A DNA stretch of 51,941 bases, from positions 1 to 51,941 of the forward strand of contig CAYRHJ010000033.1 in the NCBI GenBank assembly GCA_964424105.1, in the 5' to 3' direction. Below the pieces are notes generated by a model, which worked only from the letters and a program-made list of their open reading frames with translations, made no database searches and had not been told where the DNA came from. The position numbers were made by a program, and so were the translations under genes. Source of the stretch: CAYRHJ01 sp964424105. GTDB lineage: Bacteria > Planctomycetota > Phycisphaerae > UBA1845. Positions 42,898-50,015 of this stretch are shown piece by piece (within the stretch, counting starts at the first letter, position 1; every line of letters starts with the position of its first letter).

Positions 42898-45800
42898 TCA
42901 GCGACCCGGAAGTGACGTGGCTGATGAAAGCGTCGTCAAATGCTGGGCGGCGAGCTTGGCCCATTCCGAATCGCCGTACTTTTCAACGACCTGTCGAAAC
43001 TGTTCGCCGGCTTTCGAGGGATTGGACAACAATTCAAAGCATCGTCCCGCCTCGTACAATGCGGCTGAACTCCATTCCGGGTATCCATACAAGATATCGA
43101 CTTTCAGAAATTCACTGAGCGCCTCGACATGCCGTTTCTGCGCGAACAAACACTCCCCGATCTGAAACTGAGCGCGGGCTGCCGTCGGTCCCTGGTGACG
43201 TTCAATAAGCGCCCCGTAGGCCGCGACGGCTTCTTCATACCGCCCCGAATTTTCGCGAGCCCATCCCATGCCAAACTGCGCTTGATACCACTGCGCTCGC
43301 TCGCCGAACCGCTCCAGATATTCCGAAAACAATCGTTCAGCCCGCATCCATTCCTGTTTCGACGTGGCACAGTCGCCCAGTCGAAGCAACGCGGCTGCAC
43401 AACCCTCGTCGGATGAATAGTCATCCACTACCACGCGAAAGTGCTGGGCTGCGTCGTCGATTCGACCCAGACGGTACAGCGCTTCGCCGCAGAAATAGCT
43501 GGCTGAGGCTATCAGCGGGCTGGACGCAAAGCGCTCCGCGAAACCCGACAGCGCTGCGGCCGATTCCGAGTATCGACCCAATTCAAATTCGCACACACCC
43601 AGGCGATACGACAGCGGCGCGGCCAAGGCCATCGGAATCGTCAACGCACCATTCGCCACACGTTCATGAAGTTCACGCAATGGCGGAGCAGCCGCGGAAT
43701 AGTCGCCACGTTCCATCAACAGCGACGCCAGCTCCAGCGCGCCATGCGCCCGAAGATCCGAACGATCCGCATTCCCAGCCAATGACCGATAGGCATCGGC
43801 GGCGTCGTCATGACGGCCCATCTGTTTCAGGCACCAAGCCTTCTCGTACAGTACGGATTGCCGAACACTTGCGGGCATCGATGATGAGTCTCCGCGTTCA
43901 AGCTGGGCGATGATCCCCAGCGCTTCCTCACATTGATTCAGTCTGGATAGCGCCGTCGCCAACTGAGCGCGCGGCGAAAGTGACGCGTCCAATGATTCGC
44001 CCGCCTTAACCAGTTCGCGGAAAACGGCCGCCGCCTGCTCGAATTTTCCTTCCCCCAGCCGAGCGACACCTTCATGGTACCTTGCATGGCTCCGAACTTT
44101 CTCGTCGGTGCAATCGTCGGCCACCTCTCGAAAATGTCGGGCTGCCACTTCAAATTCGCCGTTCTGGAGCGCCAGTGTGCCGAGATGATTGGCTGCGTGG
44201 AGGCGGATCGATGCGTCCTTTAATTCAGCCGCACCCGTGAAGGCGCTCTTGGCCGTCTGAGTTTCACCCAGCGACAGCAGAGCCTGACCGCGCTCGAACG
44301 CCGCATGATCTCGGTGGACGCTATCGGGAAACTCCGCAAGAAGTCTGTCCAAATGCGCCAGTGCCTGACTGTACTGGCTAAGACGCTGGGCGCTCAATGC
44401 GAGCTTGAATAGCGCGTCGTCGGCCTGCCCGAGCGTCGCCTGACCCTCCATGTAAATCGTCAGAAGTCGCTCCGCCTGTTTCCATTTCTTGAGCTGGAAT
44501 GCGATGTCGCCAAGCACATAGTACGCACCTCGAAATTCGACCGAATCAGTCGCATTGGCGAACGGAGCCAAGTTCGATTCAGCCTCAACGAATTGACCAA
44601 GCCGATAATGCGCCAAACCCAGGCGATAACGCGCCTTGGCCGACTCGTTGTCCCCCGGTTTGAAGGAAAGATATTGCGCGTAAGCACTGACAGCCTCTTC
44701 CAGCCGATCGCCCAGGAACAGGTTCTCCGCCAGAAGAAACGTGACATCGGCCACCGCAGCGTGCGCCGGATAGTTCCGTATGAATGACTCGCAATGTTCT
44801 ACACTTTTCCGATAGTTTTTCTGCTGGTGTTCCGCGAGAGCCATCAGTTGCAGTGCGTCAGCCGCATTGGAATGATCGGCATATCGTTCACGAAATGACG
44901 TCATTTCGCGAATACACGCTTCATATTCTCCCAATCGATATTGCGACAGTCCCAGATCATAGTTCGCCTCGCCCAACACCGAACTGGTCGGGTATTCAGT
45001 CGCCAGCCGCGACAGCCACTGCTTCGCAGACTCCGGCTCGTTGGTGCGAAGCAGGCACTTGGACAACCAATAGACGGCCTCGTCCTGCCTGCCGAAACCT
45101 TCGTCAACCAGGGATTCAAAAATCTCGCTGGCCCGTCCATATTCGCCCTCGTCAAACCAACCCCGTCCGATCAAGAACCGCGCTGAACCGACAAGCGGAC
45201 TGCCGCCGTCATCGTGGATCAACCGCTCCGCGTATTTTCGCGTACGATCAGGCTGGCCCTCCCGCAGTGAAATCAAGGCGAGTCCATACAGCGCGTCGGT
45301 CTGACCGATGCCCCCAGCCTCGATGATCGATCGATACAATCGACGTGCCATCTCCATGGCACCGGCTTGATGATGACACTGCGCCGCGAGAATCTTCGAT
45401 TGGGCCACCAATTCCTGGTCGCCCGCGCTCTCCACAATCAGCCCGAAATCGCCGGCCGCCTCCGCGTGGTTTCCGCCGGCCATCTTCGCCAACCCGCCGA
45501 ACAACAACGCCCGCCAACGCAACGGGCTTTGCGGATGGTCGGACAGCAAATCGCTACACTGTTCGATGGCCTCCTCGTGTTTGCCGGCGCGATAAAGCGC
45601 TTCCACGTTGCCGGCAGCAGCCTCATCCGCCAGGGGATGTTCTGCAAACCGGCGAAGCACATTCTGAAAGGCGTCACTGGCTTCGGTGAACTGACCCAAC
45701 GCCAGATGACATTGGCCGATCATCGTGTCCACGTCCGCCGCGAATGGGAATCCGCCCGCGCCATCGATCTTCGCCAATGTGGCCAACGCCTCCCCATACT

Positions 45801-46095
45801 GCGACAGTCGAAATTGGCAGATCCCCAGCCCATATCGAGCGTCCGAAGACTGTGCCTGATCGGAGTGGTCAGCCAGAAATGCCCGATACTCCTTGGCGGC
45901 CAACTCGTAAAGCCCACGATGCAGCAGTCCATTTCCCGTCACAATGGTCCGGTGCGTGTCCGCCGTTGATGGCGTTGAAGGACTGCGAGATTCGCCCGCA
46001 AGGCCTGCCGATCCGCTCAACGTCACGCAAACCGCCACCACCACGACGCAGAAAAGCCGCCGTCGCAACCGACAATCAAAACGTGCAATCTTCAT
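42898..46095 (-). CDS. Large exported TPR protein
   Basis: A 1065-residue protein with a signal peptide or anchor (RLRRRLFCVVVVAVCVTLSGSAGLAG) at about 8-35 and then TPR-like pairs to the C terminus, perhaps 25 of them (for example ARYRLGLAHYRLGQFVEAESNL and AQFQIGECLFAQKRHVEALSEFLKV). TPRs such as these resemble YbgF/BamD-type envelope scaffolds. The ATG at 46095 is chosen because an upstream frame to 46152 hides the signal peptide; an AGGAAACAGG site precedes it. Its place ahead of exbB-exbD suggests it belongs to the same machine, as YbgF (CpoB) does with Tol. Confidence 0.88.
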   Translation of the reverse strand: MKIARFDCRLRRRLFCVVVVAVCVTLSGSAGLAGESRSPSTPSTADTHRTIVTGNGLLHRGLYELAAKEYRAFLADHSDQAQSSDARYGLGICQFRLSQYGEALATLAKIDGAGGFPFAADVDTMIGQCHLALGQFTEASDAFQNVLRRFAEHPLADEAAAGNVEALYRAGKHEEAIEQCSDLLSDHPQSPLRWRALLFGGLAKMAGGNHAEAAGDFGLIVESAGDQELVAQSKILAAQCHHQAGAMEMARRLYRSIIEAGGIGQTDALYGLALISLREGQPDRTRKYAERLIHDDGGSPLVGSARFLIGRGWFDEGEYGRASEIFESLVDEGFGRQDEAVYWLSKCLLRTNEPESAKQWLSRLATEYPTSSVLGEANYDLGLSQYRLGEYEACIREMTSFRERYADHSNAADALQLMALAEHQQKNYRKSVEHCESFIRNYPAHAAVADVTFLLAENLFLGDRLEEAVSAYAQYLSFKPGDNESAKARYRLGLAHYRLGQFVEAESNLAPFANATDSVEFRGAYYVLGDIAFQLKKWKQAERLLTIYMEGQATLGQADDALFKLALSAQRLSQYSQALAHLDRLLAEFPDSVHRDHAAFERGQALLSLGETQTAKSAFTGAAELKDASIRLHAANHLGTLALQNGEFEVAARHFREVADDCTDEKVRSHARYHEGVARLGEGKFEQAAAVFRELVKAGESLDASLSPRAQLATALSRLNQCEEALGIIAQLERGDSSSMPASVRQSVLYEKAWCLKQMGRHDDAADAYRSLAGNADRSDLRAHGALELASLLMERGDYSAAAPPLRELHERVANGALTIPMALAAPLSYRLGVCEFELGRYSESAAALSGFAERFASSPLIASASYFCGEALYRLGRIDDAAQHFRVVVDDYSSDEGCAAALLRLGDCATSKQEWMRAERLFSEYLERFGERAQWYQAQFGMGWARENSGRYEEAVAAYGALIERHQGPTAARAQFQIGECLFAQKRHVEALSEFLKVDILYGYPEWSSAALYEAGRCFELLSNPSKAGEQFRQVVEKYGDSEWAKLAAQHLTTLSSATSLPGR

Positions 46096-46269
46096 AAGCC
46101 TGTTTCCTCGTCCCACTTTTCTTGCATCATCGGTTTCGCCGGTCGCCATCATGGCGCAAACCGAGCGCAGGGCCCGCCGATGTTTCGTCGACGCGCTCGT
46201 TTTGAAACACCGAAAAAATCCGGTCAGCTTCGAATACCTATGGCTGATTCCAAGAACGCCTGACGATTT

Positions 46270-46296
46270 CAGAGCCGCGACTGTCAGGAAGCGGTC
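46270..46296. repeat. AGAGCCGCGACTGTCAGGAAGCGG repeat
   Basis: A diverged copy of the element at 14076-14101, in the 208-bp gap between the M56 peptidase stop and the TPR gene start. The arms CCGC and GCGG can pair. The gap shows no gene. Confidence 0.55.
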
Positions 46297-46303
46297 TTCC
46301 CGT

Positions 46304-48637
46304 CTAATCGGTCGGCAGCGTGGCCACTGTGTTCGGCGCTCGAAGTTGAAACGCTTGAAGCCACAGCACTTGCGACTCTCGTTCCAATCCCGCCGCCTGA
46401 TTTTCGAGTTCCTGAGCCTTCTCCAACGTCATCCGTGAACGCTCCGTCATTTCCGCGGCGTGATCCAGCACGCAATCCTTGTGTTCCGAGCAGTTCTTGT
46501 CAGCCGCTGCCGATCGGGACTCGCCCATTTCCAACATGACCGACGCAGCATCTCGTAACAATTTCGCTTCACTAACCAGCTCCTTGGCAAATCCTGCCAA
46601 GCGGTTGGCCTGCGTCTCGCACTCCAGCGCAAGTTCATCAACGTCGATTGGCGCATGCTCGCCGTTCCATTCGCCGGACCAATATTCGTCGACCGCCGCC
46701 TGGTCCCCACGATTCACATGGGGCACGCCCACGGCATCTGTCGCAATCTCGTTCGCATCCATGAACGACGGTCCATTCAGCCCCGCCGAAAGAAACTGAA
46801 TCTGCGTGGCCATCGCATCAATCGTCTGCTCCATGCGAAAAACTTGCAGCTCCAACGCCGTCCCGGGGCTGTCCAAGACCGGCGGGGATTCAATTCCCCC
46901 GTCGACGCCTCGGGATTCGTCCAGTTCCCAATCCTCGCGGTCATCATTCGACTGAACGGATTCATCAGCCGGCATGTCGCCGGTTGCTTCCGCCGGCGCT
47001 TCGTTACCACCAGGCGCCGCGCTCAACGACGCCGGCGTCAGAGTCCAGCCGACGACGATCACCAACAGGCCCAAGCCGCCACCCCACACCGAGCGGCCCG
47101 GCGTGACCGATTCGGTCATGACCAGGGCGATGCGGCGGGCTAGCTTGCGGGCGGGCTTGGAAAGAACGCCCATACCCAACGCGGAAGGTCGGCCACCCTG
47201 GTCACCGAGATATTCCTTCGTGGTCAACAATGCTTCCGCATACACCCGTCGACCCTTCGGCATCATCCAGGTCACCCAGGCATCGCAGCAATGGTCCGCT
47301 TCCTCGTGAATGCGATGTCGCACCCACCACACAACCGGGTGCCACCAGTAGACACCGCTCACCAGCGTTTCCAGCCAGCAAACCCAATGATCACGCCGGG
47401 AGATGTGCGCCAGTTCATGAATGATCACCGCCCGCCGCCCAGGCCCATCGAGCTGCGACCACAACCCCGTGGGGATCACCAGACGAAGGCGCCATCCGCA
47501 CCAGATCATCGGCGACGCCCGATGGGTCACGAAAACCGTCGTCGGTGCCCGGCGCAGACCCAACTCCCGGGCGATCCCATCCACTTGACGCTGAACATCG
47601 CCGCCCGCCGGCACACCCCGGCCAAGCCAACGATGATGCGAATAAACCCGCCCCGCACCGAGCAACAAAAACAAAGCCGCCCCACCGATCCAAACGTGAA
47701 CCGGCATCACCGGCAATTGGCCAACACTGTCACGCACCGCGAGCAGTCCAGCCACCCAACGCTTGAACTCTCGATCGCGCTTTTCATCGGCAAGCCCATC
47801 GGAATGGTCGCCATGCCGGACAGGTGATTCGGATTCGACCGAGCTAGACTGCGACGTCAGCGGCTGACGGACGCCGGGTCCACCCACAAGTACGGGCGCT
47901 TCAAATCCAACCCCCGAATCATCCTGCCAGCCACGGTCTGCCTCGACGTAGCCTGCTTCTGTTGATTCAGTTTCCGTGTCGTCGCCCAGTCGCCCGCCTT
48001 CCGCGTGTGATTGGCCGGCGGGATGGAATCGAGCGAGCGAGTCTTCGGGAAGCCCGGCGGCGACTTCATCAATACCATCAATATCAGTGGACCGCGACGG
48101 ACGCTTGGGCTGATACTCGGCTGCGCTGCTGGTTTGCGGCGAACTCCCCCTCCATTCCGCCCGCGGCCGGAGTCTTCGCGATAATCTGTCATCGGTTTGC
48201 AGTCCAACCGAATGGTCACTCGCCGATGGGCCAAATCGAGTCGGAGCCAACAGAAGGTCCGATCGATTTGCCTCGTCCACCTGGACAACCGCGGGATTTG
48301 CCTCGTCCACCTGAACAACAGGGCCATCAGCCTCCGTGTCCCGCGGGCCAATGACTGCCGAGTCCGGCGGCCAACTTTCCTCCGAATCCCGCAGACCATC
48401 ATCCTCGTCATGATTGGCCAGGTAGCTGGGATCAGGAGACAACGGTGCCGGCACCCCCGCGTCAGGGAGAATCGGCGAGATGACAAACCAGGAAAGGACA
48501 ATGACCCATAGCGAATGGCGGGTCGCCGCTCGGCAGGGAAGACATCGACAAATAAGCAGCACCAAGACCGTCAGCGGCACGGTCGCGATGGCCGTCCGCC
48601 ACAGATGATCAGTTGCCAGGGATGCCCACGACGTCAT
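46304..48637 (-). CDS. BlaR1-like M56 family membrane metallopeptidase
   Basis: A 777-residue protein. Two N-terminal membrane helices (about 14-60) are followed by an unusual acidic, Ser-rich insert of about 200 residues with near-repeats (VVQVDEANPA, VVQVDEANRS), then another helix (about 308-328). The M56 catalytic motif HELAH is at 407-411 in AVIIHELAHISRRDHWVCWLE. A fourth helix (about 520-540) and a C-terminal coiled coil complete it. There is no penicillin-binding sensor domain, so the signal is not a beta-lactam by this evidence. In the BlaR1/BlaI scheme the peptidase inactivates the repressor encoded just upstream, 94 nt away. Confidence 0.9.
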   Translation of the reverse strand: MTSWASLATDHLWRTAIATVPLTVLVLLICRCLPCRAATRHSLWVIVLSWFVISPILPDAGVPAPLSPDPSYLANHDEDDGLRDSEESWPPDSAVIGPRDTEADGPVVQVDEANPAVVQVDEANRSDLLLAPTRFGPSASDHSVGLQTDDRLSRRLRPRAEWRGSSPQTSSAAEYQPKRPSRSTDIDGIDEVAAGLPEDSLARFHPAGQSHAEGGRLGDDTETESTEAGYVEADRGWQDDSGVGFEAPVLVGGPGVRQPLTSQSSSVESESPVRHGDHSDGLADEKRDREFKRWVAGLLAVRDSVGQLPVMPVHVWIGGAALFLLLGAGRVYSHHRWLGRGVPAGGDVQRQVDGIARELGLRRAPTTVFVTHRASPMIWCGWRLRLVIPTGLWSQLDGPGRRAVIIHELAHISRRDHWVCWLETLVSGVYWWHPVVWWVRHRIHEEADHCCDAWVTWMMPKGRRVYAEALLTTKEYLGDQGGRPSALGMGVLSKPARKLARRIALVMTESVTPGRSVWGGGLGLLVIVVGWTLTPASLSAAPGGNEAPAEATGDMPADESVQSNDDREDWELDESRGVDGGIESPPVLDSPGTALELQVFRMEQTIDAMATQIQFLSAGLNGPSFMDANEIATDAVGVPHVNRGDQAAVDEYWSGEWNGEHAPIDVDELALECETQANRLAGFAKELVSEAKLLRDAASVMLEMGESRSAAADKNCSEHKDCVLDHAAEMTERSRMTLEKAQELENQAAGLERESQVLWLQAFQLRAPNTVATLPTD

Positions 48638-48731
48638 CCCTTGTCCCTCCCGCCTAAAAGGTTATTCAGAAAAATATCGCGCCGCGGCCCTCAGCCTATG
48701 GCTCTCGAACCCACGGTTTCACGTTGAATAC

Positions 48732-49133
48732 TTACCCGGACGCGCGTTTGTTCCTCGCCTCCAACGTCTCGATCAACTGCTGCAACTCGTCAATCTCTGC
48801 GACGGAAAGTCGCTCGGTCCGCACCAATTGCAGCACCAGCGGACCCACCGCGCCGTCGTATAGCTGTTCGATCAGCTCCTTGGCTCGCGATCGACTGACC
48901 TTCTCGCGGGAGATTTTCGCCCGATAAACATAAGCCAGCTCTGACTTGTCGCTCGTGACATATCCCTTCTGTTCCAGCCGAGTGAGAAACGTTAACACCG
49001 TCGTGTAGGCCACTTTCCGCGAACGCTGATGCAATTCGTTCATGACCTCGCGAACGGTCGAGGGGCCACGATCCCACAACGAGCGAAGCACTTCAAACTC
49101 CGCCGCGCCCAATTCATATTCGCGATCCGACAT
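48732..49133 (-). CDS. BlaI/MecI/CopY-family transcriptional repressor
   Basis: A 133-residue winged-helix repressor. LGAAEFEVLRSLWDRGPSTVREVMNEL and AYTTVLTFLTRLEQKGYVTSDKS are the BlaI DNA-binding motifs. The C terminus (AKELIEQLYDGAVGPLVLQLV...) is the dimerisation and cleavage region. It is first in a minus-strand series with the M56 peptidase. The start MSDREYEL is preferred over a longer frame to 49220, which would cover the candidate operator. It probably represses its own operon. Confidence 0.93.
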   Translation of the reverse strand: MSDREYELGAAEFEVLRSLWDRGPSTVREVMNELHQRSRKVAYTTVLTFLTRLEQKGYVTSDKSELAYVYRAKISREKVSRSRAKELIEQLYDGAVGPLVLQLVRTERLSVAEIDELQQLIETLEARNKRASG

Positions 49134-49150
49134 GAGAGATTTCCGTAAAA

Positions 49151-49178
49151 CCAACGATCCTACTACGTCCGTCGTTGG
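49151..49178. promoter_or_regulatory. Dyad upstream of blaI-like gene, candidate operator
   Basis: CCAACGA at 49151-49157 and TCGTTGG at 49172-49178 form a 7-bp inverted repeat with a 14-bp spacer holding CTACTACGT. Outer CGTAA (49144-49148) and TTACG (49183-49187) extend the symmetry with slight offset. It is 17 bp upstream of the repressor ATG, where a BlaI dimer would block transcription. Binding is inferred. Confidence 0.5.
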
Positions 49179-49199
49179 TAACTTACGTGAAACGGAGAA

Positions 49200-50015
49200 T
49201 CGAGTCAAGCTGAATCTCAAGGGCGTGCATATTCATACACATCCTACGAGTTTTTTTCGACTCGCGCGTAAATAACGTGACTGCAGAGCGCCTGCCGGTC
49301 GAGAACATCTCAGTAATCAGCATCCAGGCCGTGCAACCGTCTCTTCCCTTAAAGACGTCCCTCAAATTCGCCTTTCACCGCCTCAACACCGGACTGCGGC
49401 GGGATACACAACCATTCAGCACGTTATGAGCAGGTTGATATATTATCGGACTTTTTAACAACCCCGTCGTGGCCCCTTATTTGGCCGCGAGCAATACCTA
49501 CCCGCGCCAACTCGCGCCTAATTGGATAATTTTTCGCAAAGTTGCGGGCGGTCTATGCATTTCCTGTTTATTTATTACATCCTATGTTCAACTATCCCGC
49601 GTTGTCGTGAGGTGGTGCAGGAAATTATTTGTACTTGCAATCCTTGGGCTACGCCGCTAATCTGGGAATTTATATGGAGGGGATGTATAGGACGATGGAG
49701 GGCGAACTGCATTTCACGTGCGACGGTTCCAGCGACTGTCTCATTGGACGGGGGGTTCTGCGCGCGTGGTACCGTTTGCACAATGACGGCTTGCCGTAGT
49801 TGTGTAATCGGGAAGGCTGAAGGCAACCTTGAACGCTGAGCATGAGTTGACGTAGACCATACTTCGAGGCTGCCGGTAAGCGGTCGATCACTTCCTCTAT
49901 CTTGTCCCTGTCCCTGATGCGGCTTGGACGTTGGTCCAAGGTTTTATGTGAAGCGTAGAACCAGTCAGTTGCTGATGCGCAGGGCGTGACCCTGCTTAAG
50001 TAAAGAGGGCCACCG
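49200..50015. other. Non-coding region before the secreted DUF4114 gene
   Basis: No convincing gene in about 0.8 kb. Short open frames (such as 49522-49839) have no recognisable motifs, odd composition and no ribosome site. The stretch 49430-49680 is more A/T-rich than its surroundings, with TTGATATATTATCGG at about 49437. It contains none of the palindromic repeats that fill other gaps. It presumably carries the promoter of the gene at 50016. Confidence 0.5.

Noticed and set aside
49522..49839. A 105-codon open frame before the DUF4114 gene
   Set aside because: There are no motifs, no ribosome site and erratic composition rich in Cys, Trp and Arg. It is treated as non-coding.
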